A stretch of 7,174 nt of DNA from Synechococcaceae cyanobacterium RL_1_2 (GCA_012033095.1 JAAUPO010000116.1:1-7174), one strand, 5' to 3'; shown: positions 1 through 7,077, numbered from the stretch's first letter. Program-made: numbers and translations. Notes: generated from the sequence alone by a model not told the origin.

Positions 1-34
1 AATCATGAAAATTATGCTTAGGTCATTAAACCCA

Positions 35-68
35 TATAATTGCAAGTCTCATCAGCCCGTAGAATAAT
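35..68 (+). promoter_or_regulatory. Candidate promoter(s) of carB
   Basis: A perfect TATAAT lies at 35-40 without a good -35 box, which would put the carB transcript start near 46-48 and give a leader of about 50 bases. A second option is TTGCAA at 40-45, a 17-base spacer, then AATAAT at 63-68, which matches sigma-70 spacing but has weaker boxes. The two overlap, so only one is likely used. I see no riboswitch-like or attenuator structure before the start codon. This is inference from box matches only. Confidence 0.35.
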
Positions 69-99
69 GTGGAATTAATCTAGATGTTAGAGAGTTTCT

Positions 100-3000
100 A
101 TGCCCCGCAGAACTGATATCAAGAAAATCCTACTCCTTGGTTCCGGCCCCATCATCATTGGTCAAGCTTGTGAATTTGACTATTCGGGAGTACAAGCGTG
201 TAAAGCCCTCAGGGAAGAAGGCTACGAGGTTGTGTTGATTAACTCCAACCCTGCCACCATCATGACTGACCCAGAAACGGCTGATCGCACCTATGTGGAG
301 CCGCTCCAACCTGAGTTTGTGGAGAAAGTAATCGCTAAAGAGCGGCCCGATGCCCTTCTGCCGACGATGGGGGGACAAACAGCCCTCAACGTGGCGGTAT
401 CTTTGGCGAAAAGCGGAGTACTGGACAAATACAATGTGGAGCTGATTGGGGCTAAACTCCCCGCGATCGAGATGGCAGAAGATCGCAGTTTGTTTAAACA
501 AGCCATGGAGCGCATTGGGGTTCCCATGTGTCCTTCGGGTATTGCCAGTACCATGGAAGAGGCTAAGGCCGTTGCTGCGGAGATTGGTAGTTATCCCTTA
601 ATTATTCGCCCGGCATTTACCCTGGGAGGTACGGGGGGAGGGATTGCCTATAACCAAGAGGAATATGAAACGATCGCGAAATCCGGTTTAGATTTATCCC
701 CCGTTTCCCAAATCCTAGTGGATAAATCCTTACTGGGGTGGAAGGAATATGAGCTAGAGGTGATGAGGGATCTAGCCGATAACGTGGTGATCATTTGCTC
801 CATTGAAAATATTGATCCCATGGGGGTTCATACGGGGGACTCTATTACGGTAGCCCCAGCTCAAACCCTTACGGATAAAGAATTTCAGCGGCTGCGGGAT
901 TATTCCTTGGCCATCATGCGGGAAATTGGGGTGGAAACTGGTGGCTCTAACGTTCAGTTTTCCGTTAACCCGGTGAATGGGGATGTGATCGTGATTGAGA
1001 TGAACCCCAGGGTATCTCGATCATCGGCGTTGGCCTCTAAGGCTACTGGTTTTCCCATTGCAAAAGTTGCGGCTAAATTGGCGGTGGGTTATACCCTCAA
1101 TGAGCTTACCAACGACATTACGAAGCAAACCCCCGCTTCCTTTGAGCCTACCATTGACTATGTAGTCACGAAAATTCCTCGGTTTACCTTTGAAAAATTC
1201 CCGTCGGCGGAACCGATTCTTAATACTCAAATGAAGTCCGTGGGTGAGGCCATGGCCATTGGTCGCACGTTCCAAGAATCCTTACAAAAAGCCCTAAGAT
1301 CCCTAGAAATTGGCCGGTTTGGCTTTGGTTGCGATCGCAAGGAAACCCTGCCTTCCATCGGTCAAATTAGAAATAATCTGCGTACCCCTAACCCCGATCG
1401 CATTTTCCATATCTATCAGGCCATCTGTTTAGGCATGACCGTGGATGAACTGTATGAATTAACCGCGATCGATCCTTGGTTCTTGGATAAATTTGTGGAA
1501 TTGGTGGATGCAGAAAAAGCTCTGAAGCGATCGCTATTGACCGAACTAGATGCCACCACCATGCGTCGGGTCAAACAAATGGGCTTTAGTGATCATCAAA
1601 TCGCCTTTGCCACCAAGACCACCGAAGACGAAGTACGGAATTACCGTAAAAACCTCGGTGTGGTTCCTAGCTATAAGTTAGTAGATACCTGTGCGGCGGA
1701 ATTTGAAGCCTATACTCCCTACTACTATTCTAGTTACGACGAAGGGGAATCAGAAATTAGACCCTCAGCCAAAACGAAGGTAATGATTTTAGGGGGTGGC
1801 CCTAACCGCATTGGCCAGGGCATTGAGTTTGATTACTGTTGTTGTCATGCGGCGTTTTCTTTATCCGATGATGGCTATGAGACCATTATGGTGAACTCTA
1901 ACCCGGAAACGGTTTCCACGGATTATGACACCAGCGATCGCCTTTACTTTGAACCCCTCACCAAAGAGGATGTACTAAATATTATTGAAGCGGAAGAGCC
2001 GGCGGGCATCATTGTCCAATTTGGTGGCCAAACCCCTCTGAAATTAGCTCTGCCCCTAGAACGATATTTAACTAAATCCCAGGAAGATGGCAAGTTAACC
2101 AATACCCACATTTGGGGCACTAGCCCGACCTCCATTGATAAGGCCGAAGATCGGGAGTTATTTGAGGCCATTTTACGGGAACTCGATATTACCCAACCCT
2201 CTAACGGTCTCGCCCGTAGCTATGGGGAAGCGATCGAGGTAGCCAATCGCATTAAATATCCTCTAGTGGTAAGACCTTCCTACGTTTTGGGGGGTCGGGC
2301 CATGGAAATTGTCTATTCCGATGAAGAACTTAAACATTACATGCAGTACGCGGTGCAGGTAGAACCAGATCACCCCATTTTATTAGATAAGTTCTTAGAA
2401 AACGCGATCGAGGTGGATGTGGATGCCCTGGCCGATGGGGAAGGCAATGTGGTAATCGGTGGCATTATGGAGCACATTGAAGAAGCAGGTATTCACTCCG
2501 GGGACTCCGCTTGTTCTTTGCCCTACAATAGCTTAGGGGAAGATAGCGTTAACACCATTCGGGAATGGACGGTCAAACTTGCCAGAGCCCTAGATGTGGT
2601 GGGTTTAATGAATATTCAATACGCCGTCAAAGATGGCCAAGTGTATATTATTGAAGCCAACCCTAGAGCTTCCCGCACTGTTCCCTTTGTCTCTAAAGCC
2701 ACAGGCCGTCAATTAGCCAAAATTGCTTCCCGGGTAATGTCTGGTAAAACCTTGCCTGAATTAGGGGTAACCTCCGAAATTATCCCTAAACATATCGCTG
2801 TTAAAGAAGCGGTATTACCCTTTGATAAATTCCCTGGTACGGATACGTTGCTCGGCCCTGAAATGCGTTCTACGGGTGAAGTTATGGGTATTGATAGTGA
2901 TTTTGGGAAAGCTTTTGCTAAGGCAGAACTGTCTGCTAGTGTGAAGTTAGCCCTCCAAGGTACGGTGTTCGTCTCTATGAGCGATCGCTGTAAAGAACAA

Positions 3001-3354
3001 TGTGTACCGGTGGTGAAAGATCTAATGGATCTGGGCCTGAAAATTGTTGCCACCTCTGGTACGGCCAAAGTACTCCAGGAAAAGGGTTTAGATAGCGTCG
3101 AAACGGTACTGAAAGTTCATGAAGGAAGGCCGAACGTGATTGACTTGATTAAAAATGAATCCATTCAAATCATTTTCAATATTCCTAGTGGCGAAGAATC
3201 CCAAGTGGATGGTCGTAAACTCAGACGTACAGCCCTTGACTATAAACTGCCGATTATCACCACGATCGCGGGGGGACGGGCCACCGTCGCCGCGATTAAA
3301 GCCCTGCAAACAGAGGAGTTAGGAGTTAAAGCCCTCCAGGATTACATTAGCTAA
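100..3354 (+). CDS. carB: Carbamoyl-phosphate synthase large subunit
   Basis: Large, synthetase subunit of the cytosolic enzyme that makes carbamoyl phosphate from bicarbonate, two ATP and ammonia; the ammonia is channelled from glutamine hydrolysed by CarA. The product feeds pyrimidine and arginine synthesis. The 1084 residues are close to the 1073 of E. coli CarB, so the gene is complete. Domain order is the family's: carboxyphosphate ATP-grasp half (about 1-403; [11 protein letters not shown] near 11, [10 protein letters not shown] at 88-97, metal-site E300/N302 in EMNPR), oligomerisation domain (about 404-555), carbamoyl-phosphate ATP-grasp half (about 556-945; [11 protein letters not shown] from 564, E852/N854 in EANPR) and a C-terminal MGS-like allosteric domain (about 950-1084). 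A polar insertion of about nine residues near 658-669 is absent in E. coli. ATG at 100 fits the family N-terminus and follows TAGAGAG at 88-94. carA is not in the window, so the subunits are unlinked here or carA lies beyond the left edge. GCGATCGC occurs four times inside the gene. Confidence 0.98.
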   Translation: MPRRTDIKKILLLGSGPIIIGQACEFDYSGVQACKALREEGYEVVLINSNPATIMTDPETADRTYVEPLQPEFVEKVIAKERPDALLPTMGGQTALNVAVSLAKSGVLDKYNVELIGAKLPAIEMAEDRSLFKQAMERIGVPMCPSGIASTMEEAKAVAAEIGSYPLIIRPAFTLGGTGGGIAYNQEEYETIAKSGLDLSPVSQILVDKSLLGWKEYELEVMRDLADNVVIICSIENIDPMGVHTGDSITVAPAQTLTDKEFQRLRDYSLAIMREIGVETGGSNVQFSVNPVNGDVIVIEMNPRVSRSSALASKATGFPIAKVAAKLAVGYTLNELTNDITKQTPASFEPTIDYVVTKIPRFTFEKFPSAEPILNTQMKSVGEAMAIGRTFQESLQKALRSLEIGRFGFGCDRKETLPSIGQIRNNLRTPNPDRIFHIYQAICLGMTVDELYELTAIDPWFLDKFVELVDAEKALKRSLLTELDATTMRRVKQMGFSDHQIAFATKTTEDEVRNYRKNLGVVPSYKLVDTCAAEFEAYTPYYYSSYDEGESEIRPSAKTKVMILGGGPNRIGQGIEFDYCCCHAAFSLSDDGYETIMVNSNPETVSTDYDTSDRLYFEPLTKEDVLNIIEAEEPAGIIVQFGGQTPLKLALPLERYLTKSQEDGKLTNTHIWGTSPTSIDKAEDRELFEAILRELDITQPSNGLARSYGEAIEVANRIKYPLVVRPSYVLGGRAMEIVYSDEELKHYMQYAVQVEPDHPILLDKFLENAIEVDVDALADGEGNVVIGGIMEHIEEAGIHSGDSACSLPYNSLGEDSVNTIREWTVKLARALDVVGLMNIQYAVKDGQVYIIEANPRASRTVPFVSKATGRQLAKIASRVMSGKTLPELGVTSEIIPKHIAVKEAVLPFDKFPGTDTLLGPEMRSTGEVMGIDSDFGKAFAKAELSASVKLALQGTVFVSMSDRCKEQCVPVVKDLMDLGLKIVATSGTAKVLQEKGLDSVETVLKVHEGRPNVIDLIKNESIQIIFNIPSGEESQVDGRKLRRTALDYKLPIITTIAGGRATVAAIKALQTEELGVKALQDYIS

Positions 3355-3407
3355 CCAGGGAGTTACCATGGGTTGAAGGTCAGCGATCGAGGTATGGAAT
3401 CCAAAAT

Positions 3408-3432
3408 CTAAATAGTCTAAATAGTCTAAATA
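3408..3432. repeat. Short tandem repeat, 9-bp unit CTAAATAGT
   Basis: The unit CTAAATAGT is present at 3408-3416 and 3417-3425, followed by a partial CTAAATA at 3426-3432, about 2.8 copies in all. It lies just over 50 bases after the carB stop codon and runs into the small TACCTGA/TCAGGTA hairpin. Copy number may vary between strains through slippage. I see no function. Confidence 0.75.
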
Positions 3433-3644
3433 CCTGACAGACCCATCAGGTAACTCCTCAAATGCTTAAGGGGGATTGCCTTCGATCGATAGTCTTCAAT
3501 TCCTAAAGCAGACCTTTTGGGTACTCCGCAGTTTTGATATGGTCTTTTTGAATAATTACAGGAAACAAATAGGGCTGAAAGCATTCCATAGCAAGGAAAA
3601 ACTATCCCATAGTAAATTAAATTGACTATAACTGATGAATAATT

Positions 3645-3672
3645 AGAACAAGTACAATGCTTGTTCTTTTTT
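3645..3672 (+). terminator. Intrinsic terminator, plus strand
   Basis: AGAACAAG at 3645-3652 pairs perfectly with CTTGTTCT at 3660-3667 across a 7-base loop, and a run of six T follows at 3667-3672. The T run is only on the plus-strand side, so it ends rightward transcription. It lies 291 bases after the carB stop, so it either ends a long carB 3' UTR or belongs to an unrecognised short transcript in 3355-3644. It also shields the facing ATPase gene from read-through. Confidence 0.75.
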
Positions 3673-3685
3673 ATGGCCCATTGAG

Positions 3686-3790
3686 CGATCGGGTAGTCCT
3701 ATACAAGTAAGGATCAGGAAGCTTAACCCCCAGGATAATCAATTATTCTGGGTCTAAATATCCTTACAGCGTTAGCACTACCAGCGATCG
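3686..3790. repeat. Nested imperfect inverted repeat, about 105 bp
   Basis: Three arms nest symmetrically. The inner arm pairs CCCAGGATAA (3729-3738) with TTATTCTGGG (3743-3752) through one G-T pair and a 4-base loop. The middle arm pairs GTAAGGAT (3707-3714) with ATCCTTAC (3760-3767). The outer arm pairs CGATCGGGTAGT (3686-3697) with ACTACCAGCGATCG (3777-3790), with a 2-base bulge. The internal loop between the outer and middle arms is 9 bases on each side. It could be a structured RNA, a decayed palindromic element or a cruciform. The CGATCG part may be coincidental, since that core is abundant in this genome. It has no T run and is not a terminator by itself. Confidence 0.55.
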
Positions 3791-3799
3791 GTTTGAGGC

Positions 3800-3921
3800 A
3801 GGACTTACGCAAAAATTTCAATAAAATTTCAATTCTGTCCTAGGAACCATGATGTTTAGGGACAATCGTTCCAGCAATTCCCCGAAATTTGGGGGATTTA
3901 GGGGGCTTGTGCGTAAGTCCT
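3800..3921. mobile_element. Family-1 short inverted-repeat element (MITE-like), copy 1
   Basis: The ends are perfect 12-bp inverted repeats, AGGACTTACGCA (3800-3811) and TGCGTAAGTCCT (3910-3921). The interior has no coding capacity. It carries an AATAAAATTTC motif on the left, a small palindrome CCCCGAAATTTGGGG near 3880-3894 and a G-rich right end (GGGGGATTTAGGGGGC). A close second copy lies at 5912-6041 in the same orientation. This is the form of a non-autonomous element moved by a transposase encoded elsewhere. I see no clear target-site duplication. It lies 43 bases beyond the ATPase stop codon. Confidence 0.8.
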
Positions 3922-3964
3922 AAAATGCCTAGACATGAGGAACAGATTAATCCCCCTTTAAAAA

Positions 3965-4429
3965 TTAAAACCCAAATCTTCTTAGGGCCGTTTGGGCCGC
4001 AGCAAACAGTTCCCTATCCGATGTCGTCGTCCAATCCCGATCGCCGATTTCTTCATAAAATACGCGATCGTAGGGGCGAGTGCGAATCACTACAGGCATC
4101 GGAACAGCATGGCCTAGTACTAATGCTTGTTGTTTGGAGTCAAGTTTTGCTAACACCGATCGCAGATTACCGCCCCCAGATACTCCGGTAAAAATAGCAT
4201 CAATATCCTTTTCATCGTTAAGTAAACAAGTTACCCGCGTACCCACCTGGGACATGACTTCATTATCGATCCCCGATGGCCGTTGATCTACCACCAGCAG
4301 GGTGACATAATATTTACGCATTTCCCGGGCGATTTTTCCAAAAATGGTTTGGTGAACGATTTTAGAATCTAAAAATTGGTGAGCTTCCTCGATCGTAATG
4401 ACTAATTGGCGAGGGCGATCGAGGATGTT
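3965..4429 (-). CDS. HerA-like ATPase, C-terminal part (out of frame)
   Basis: This frame carries the rest of the ATPase. It is open from the junction near 4429 to the stop at 3965. The only in-frame ATG is at 4321, giving 118 residues that start MRKYYVTLLVVDQRPSGID. Walker B (LVITIEEAHQFL, with tandem glutamates at about 4390-4385) lies upstream of that ATG, so a product started there would lack it. The D-Q-R-P-S-G-I-D stretch after strand LLVV is characteristic of HerA/DUF87 ATPases and contains the conserved arginine region. LDSKQQALVLGHAVPMPVVIRTRP near the end is the usual C-terminal strand pair. No ribosome binding site is evident before 4321, so independent translation is doubtful. A family-1 element begins 43 bases after the stop. 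Confidence 0.65.
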   Translation of the reverse strand, partial: NILDRPRQLVITIEEAHQFLDSKIVHQTIFGKIAREMRKYYVTLLVVDQRPSGIDNEVMSQVGTRVTCLLNDEKDIDAIFTGVSGGGNLRSVLAKLDSKQQALVLGHAVPMPVVIRTRPYDRVFYEEIGDRDWTTTSDRELFAAAQTALRRFGF

Positions 4430-5652
4430 TGGGATTGCAAAAACTTTTCCGACTTTTCCACGTAGGCTTTATGGATCCGGCGGGTAATCATATTGGTAAC
4501 GAGCATATAGGAAAGCATACTGCCCTGATTACCAAACTCAATGACCACATGTTTACCCTGATCCAAATCCTGGAGCATCTGTTGGATGTAATTATGGGCA
4601 CACATGGCTTTTAAATATTTTAAATTATCAAAACGCAATAGTTTGCGCTGCAAAGCACTAATGGAAGCCATATTGCCCTGCTTTTGTTCACAGAACTCCT
4701 TAATATCATCATTGTTCCAATTTAATAGTTGGGTGATCCATGGTTTGCCAAACTCCATGTAGAGAATATTGGCATTATCGATCGCTGCTTCCGATAACCC
4801 CAACTCATAGGCCACTAATTTGAGATCTTCAATTTCAATCTGATCGTAACTCAGATATAATTCCCGCACATTGGACACCCCCCGTCGCTTGGTTGATTCA
4901 GGATCAAGGGTATAAATTTCCACCTGGGAGGGAAACAACTGCTTTAAGCCTTTGACCATACTGATGCCCTTACCCTCCTGCATGGCGGCCCAACCATATT
5001 CCGAATGCATGTCAAACATGAGATTAACCGCAGCCTGTTTACGGATAATGCCGGAAATGAGGAGCCGGGTTAAAAAGGATTTCCCTGTGCCGGATTTGCC
5101 AAAAATACCGTTACTTCTCTCCACAAAGCGATCGAGATCCATACAGATCGGCACATCCATATCTAAGGGCATGCCGATCGCAAAATTATTATGGGTGGGA
5201 TCTTCTTCCCAGCCGAACACCCGCCGGAAATCCTGTTCACTGGCCTCAAATACTTGGGAGAAGTGGCTGGGGATCGTTTTAACGGGCAATAGTTGTACTT
5301 CTTCCCCCATTTTGGGCACTAACTGCTCCGCTTCGGATTGCTCCATGATTTGACCCGTGGGGGTAAACATTAACATCGGGGCTAGTTCTAGGGTTCCGTA
5401 AGTACTACTACCGGCCAATACCTCCCGCATAAAATCATCCCCTGGCAGGGGGGGGTTAGCCATAATGCGATCGCTACTCGCCCCTAAAGCTACATCCGTT
5501 AATAAACAAAAAAATTGCGATCGTTGTCCTTGCACCACCAAAAACTTACCCACCCGCATTTCCTCCACCGATACATCCGGATCAAGACGAATTTCTAAAC
5601 CTTGACTAAGGGAGCCTTGAATGACGATACCTAAGGGGGAACTAGGATGCAT
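4402..5652 (-). CDS. HerA-like ATPase, N-terminal part (416 residues)
   Basis: Start at 5652 is chosen because residues 5-55 (PLGIVIQGSLSQGLEIRL onwards) look like the small beta-barrel (HAS-barrel) that opens HerA-type proteins; no strong Shine-Dalgarno is visible. The nucleotide-binding core begins near residue 160, with Walker A GKSGTGKS at 185-192, followed by the FDMHSEYG stretch at 213-220, equivalent to the D-x-H-G-E-Y motif of HerA relatives. Residues about 250-380 form the helical and strand region, ending with HVVIEFGN. The last seven or so residues (from 409) are frameshift junk. Without Walker B and the arginine region the product should bind nucleotide poorly and not hydrolyse it. 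No signal peptide or membrane segment is seen, so it would act in the cytosol. It is not in an obvious operon. Confidence 0.8.
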   Translation of the reverse strand: MHPSSPLGIVIQGSLSQGLEIRLDPDVSVEEMRVGKFLVVQGQRSQFFCLLTDVALGASSDRIMANPPLPGDDFMREVLAGSSTYGTLELAPMLMFTPTGQIMEQSEAEQLVPKMGEEVQLLPVKTIPSHFSQVFEASEQDFRRVFGWEEDPTHNNFAIGMPLDMDVPICMDLDRFVERSNGIFGKSGTGKSFLTRLLISGIIRKQAAVNLMFDMHSEYGWAAMQEGKGISMVKGLKQLFPSQVEIYTLDPESTKRRGVSNVRELYLSYDQIEIEDLKLVAYELGLSEAAIDNANILYMEFGKPWITQLLNWNNDDIKEFCEQKQGNMASISALQRKLLRFDNLKYLKAMCAHNYIQQMLQDLDQGKHVVIEFGNQGSMLSYMLVTNMITRRIHKAYVEKSEKFLQSQTSSIALAN

Positions 5653-5819
5653 AGGAAACAGGAACTAGTATTAATGTGCTAATAGCCTAATTTAGCGTAC
5701 ATTCAGTAATTTGCTGCGTCCTTTTATTAGTTCTAATGTTGCTAGCAAAATTTATTTCAACACCATTTTGTCTCTAACGGGTAATTAAGGCTTAGGACTC
5801 GATCGCAAACAAAGGCATT

Positions 5820-6067
5820 CTATGGCAGTCCCAACTAGGTCATAACATAAAGATCCTTACTAAACTTGGCTTGCAATGTACACGATTGCCACAAGCTATT
5901 TAGGATTACCAGGACTTACGCAAAAATTTCAATAAAATTTCAATAAAATTTCAATTCTGTCCTGGGAACCATGATGTTTTGGGAAAATCGTTCAAGCAAG
6001 TCCCAAAATTTGGGGGATTTAGGGGGCTTGTGCGTAAGTCCGACACAAGCTACTTAGGATTGCTATA
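5820..6067. mobile_element. Family-2 inverted-repeat element, copy A, interrupted by a family-1 element
   Basis: 5820-5907 aligns with 6854-6941 along its length (shared AACTAGG, CATAAC, AAGATCCTTACTA, ACTTGGCTT, CAATGTAC, AGCTATTTAGGATT), but its left end is degenerate (CTATGGCAGTCCCAA). The right end, ending GGATTGCTATA, appears only after the family-1 element, at 6044-6067. The stretch CACAAGCTAYTTAGGATT occurs on both sides of the insertion (5890-5907 and 6044-6061, 17 of 18 identical) but only once in the uninterrupted copy. No coding capacity. Confidence 0.7.
5912..6041. mobile_element. Family-1 short inverted-repeat element (MITE-like), copy 2
   Basis: The ends are perfect 11-bp inverted repeats, GGACTTACGCA (5912-5922) and TGCGTAAGTCC (6031-6041). 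It is closely similar to the copy at 3800-3921 and in the same orientation. It is 130 bp rather than 120 between the GGACTTACGCA ends, because it carries one extra 11-bp unit (AATAAAATTTC) near its left end and lacks one base in the middle. It has no coding capacity. It sits inside a family-2 element, so it arrived later than that element. Confidence 0.8.
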
Positions 6068-6131
6068 AATCCCAAATGGTTTCTATAGAACGGTTGAAGA
6101 TCCTCCGCATTGGATTTTAACCAATCTAAAA

Positions 6132-6158
6132 ACGGCGGTCAAATAAATTAACCGCCGT
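6132..6158 (-). terminator. Intrinsic terminator of the RRM gene
   Basis: ACGGCGGT (6132-6139) pairs perfectly with ACCGCCGT (6151-6158), an 8-bp GC-rich stem with an 11-base AT loop. Read on the minus strand it is followed by TTTTAG. It starts 45 bases after the RRM stop codon, the expected place. The plus-strand side has no T run, so it works leftward. Confidence 0.7.
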
Positions 6159-6203
6159 CTCTAAATTGCTAATACCGGATAGGATAACGCTAGGGAATAG
6201 TGT

Positions 6204-6449
6204 TTAGGATTTAGGCTTAGCTTTGCTAACTCTAAGTTCCCGTTCCATCCATTCTGCTCCATCTAAGGTTTCAATTACTTTGTCTTCTTGATCATCATTA
6301 TCGAGGTCAACGAAACCAAAGCCCCTAGATCTGCCTGTTTCGCGATCGGTAGGAATGGACACCCTTGTTACAGTGCCATACTCAGCAAAAACTTCTTTTA
6401 AATCGTTAGGCTGAACGCTGTAAGCAAGATTACCAACATAAATGGTCAT
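6204..6449 (-). CDS. Small single-RRM RNA-binding protein
   Basis: An 81-residue cytosolic protein made almost entirely of one RNA recognition motif. RNP2 is IYVGNL at residues 3-8 and RNP1 is RSRGFGFV at about 40-47; the aromatic positions that stack on RNA (Y4, and F44 and F46 in RNP1) are all present. It ends soon after the last strand in a short basic tail (RVSKAKPKS) and lacks the glycine-rich tail of RbpA-type cyanobacterial proteins, so it resembles the short tail-less class. Relatives in cyanobacteria are often cold-induced, and some are linked to localisation of photosystem mRNAs at thylakoids. That role is family knowledge and is not shown here. The ATG at 6449 is preceded by GGAG (6465-6462) with a 12-base gap. 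It has its own terminator and a probable long leader, so it is likely monocistronic. Confidence 0.93.
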   Translation of the reverse strand: MTIYVGNLAYSVQPNDLKEVFAEYGTVTRVSIPTDRETGRSRGFGFVDLDNDDQEDKVIETLDGAEWMERELRVSKAKPKS

Positions 6450-6666
6450 ATTCTATTTATTCTCCAAATAACTAAAATGTATTTTGAGAAAACGGAGCCG
6501 GGACAATACTGCAATCTGAAATTAGCGGACGGAAAGTGTAGCTGTATGAAAGCGAAATGACTTAATCGTTGAGCAACAGTGTAGCCGAAAGCAATTGATG
6601 ACGGTAATGAAAACTGGATATGCCGAAATCTCGTAAATGTTTTGAATATGGAATTTAGTATAACAC
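6450..6666 (-). promoter_or_regulatory. Probable promoter and long 5' leader of the RRM gene
   Basis: On the minus strand TGTTATACT (6665-6657) is a perfect extended -10 arrangement (TG, one base, TATACT), with no -35 match, as is usual for that promoter type. Transcription would begin near 6650, leaving a leader of about 200 bases before the ATG. Long leaders are known for cold-regulated cyanobacterial rbp genes, where they act in mRNA stability. The leader contains two GCTACACT copies in mRNA sense (6584-6577 and 6544-6537). No start site has been measured; the call rests on the box match and the lack of any other gene here. Confidence 0.4.
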
Positions 6667-6853
6667 CTAATCGATGGAATCGCCGGAAAAATTTATTTGG
6701 TGAAGGATCTAAGCGTTGGGCTTACCCCGGGAATGGAAAGGGAAAGTACTAATTTCAACGTTGGTTATGGAAGATTTTGTGAGATTAGGACTCAGGCACC
6801 GCTTGATTTTTAATCCTTTGTTGATTTGAAGACTTGTCTGGGGGAGCTAACTA

Positions 6854-6948
6854 CTATAGCAGTCCTAACTAGGCCATAACAGGAAGATCCTTACTAGACT
6901 TGGCTTTCAATGTACTCAATTGCCCCAAGCTATTTAGGATTGCTATAG
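6854..6948. mobile_element. Family-2 short inverted-repeat element (MITE-like), copy B, intact
   Basis: The 15-bp ends are inverted repeats with one mismatch, CTATAGCAGTCCTAA (6854-6868) and TTAGGATTGCTATAG (6934-6948). The ends include TA, as expected for elements moved by IS630/Tc1-type transposases, which duplicate TA; that assignment is inference. At 95 bp it cannot encode a transposase. It matches the interrupted copy at 5820-6067 and shows what that copy looked like before insertion. Confidence 0.75.
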
Positions 6949-7077
6949 GACAAAAAGCTTGCAATGTTTTCCCTGCAAGGATTTAGCCTAACAAGCTCAA
7001 AAGCCTTATCTAGTAAATCTTACAATCGATCTTAGCCTTCTGTTTTTAATTTTTTGTTCGGTACTAAGCTAGGTGAC

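Larger units (their letters stand above)
3355..3964. other. Convergent intergenic spacer between carB and the ATPase gene
   Basis: These 610 bases separate carB (plus strand) from the 3' end of the ATPase gene (minus strand). In order they hold a 9-bp tandem repeat, a small hairpin (TACCTGA 3431-3437 with TCAGGTA 3446-3452, no T run), an intrinsic terminator, a nested inverted repeat and a family-1 repeat element. I find no convincing protein gene. The longest plus-strand frame I checked, 28 codons at 3539-3625, has no clear ribosome binding site and no recognisable motif. Confidence 0.8.
3965..5652 (-). pseudogene. HerA/DUF87-type ATPase gene interrupted by a one-base frameshift
   Basis: Two minus-strand frames together encode one ATPase of about 562 residues. 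The first (from 5652) follows the family through SEKFLQSQ and then reads seven unrelated residues into a TAG at 4402-4404. The frame one base back continues N-I-L-D-R-P-R-Q, then the Walker B stretch LVITIEEAH (4405-4379), and stays open to the stop at 3965. Adding one A to the CAAAC run at about 4427-4431 joins them seamlessly. The break therefore removes Walker B and everything after it from the main product. The second frame has no other stop in 154 codons, so the lesion is recent or a sequencing error. No long homopolymer or convincing slippery heptamer is present, so programmed frameshifting looks unlikely. The class comprises hexameric, RecA-like DNA translocases related to HerA; the role of this cyanobacterial version is not known to me. 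Confidence 0.8.
5653..6203. other. Spacer between the ATPase and RRM genes
   Basis: These 551 bases hold no supported gene. The first part (5653-5819) should contain the ATPase promoter, but I find no convincing -35/-10 pair on the minus strand. Then come a family-2 repeat interrupted by a family-1 repeat, and the terminator of the RRM gene. The terminator and repeats argue against co-transcription of the two minus-strand genes. Confidence 0.75.

Noticed and set aside
2709..3068. A 119-codon minus-strand frame inside carB
   Set aside because: It is a shadow of the carB reading frame with no recognisable motif; the other minus-strand frames within carB are the same.
3359..3376. AGGGAG followed by ATG and a stop after one codon, directly after carB
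   Set aside because: It looks like a translation start but encodes only two residues; most likely chance.
3539..3625. A 28-codon plus-strand frame just before the terminator
   Set aside because: No clear ribosome binding site and no known motif; a frame this short is expected by chance.
3889..4191. A 100-codon plus-strand open frame over the family-1 right end and the ATPase 3' end
   Set aside because: It begins inside a repeat element and runs antisense to well-conserved ATPase sequence; the translation shows no domain.
4427..4445. Programmed -1 frameshifting as an explanation for the split ATPase
   Set aside because: The TTTTT and CAAAC runs do not give a standard X-XXY-YYZ slippery heptamer in the reading frame, no strong downstream structure was evident, and slipping at the T run would change residues that fit the family.
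4952..5353. A 133-codon plus-strand frame inside the ATPase gene
   Set aside because: It is antisense to the Walker A region, and its composition reads as a complement of the real gene.
3801..6041. A CRISPR array or composite transposon with its own transposase
   Set aside because: The two family-1 copies are too few and too far apart for an array, and no transposase gene lies between them.
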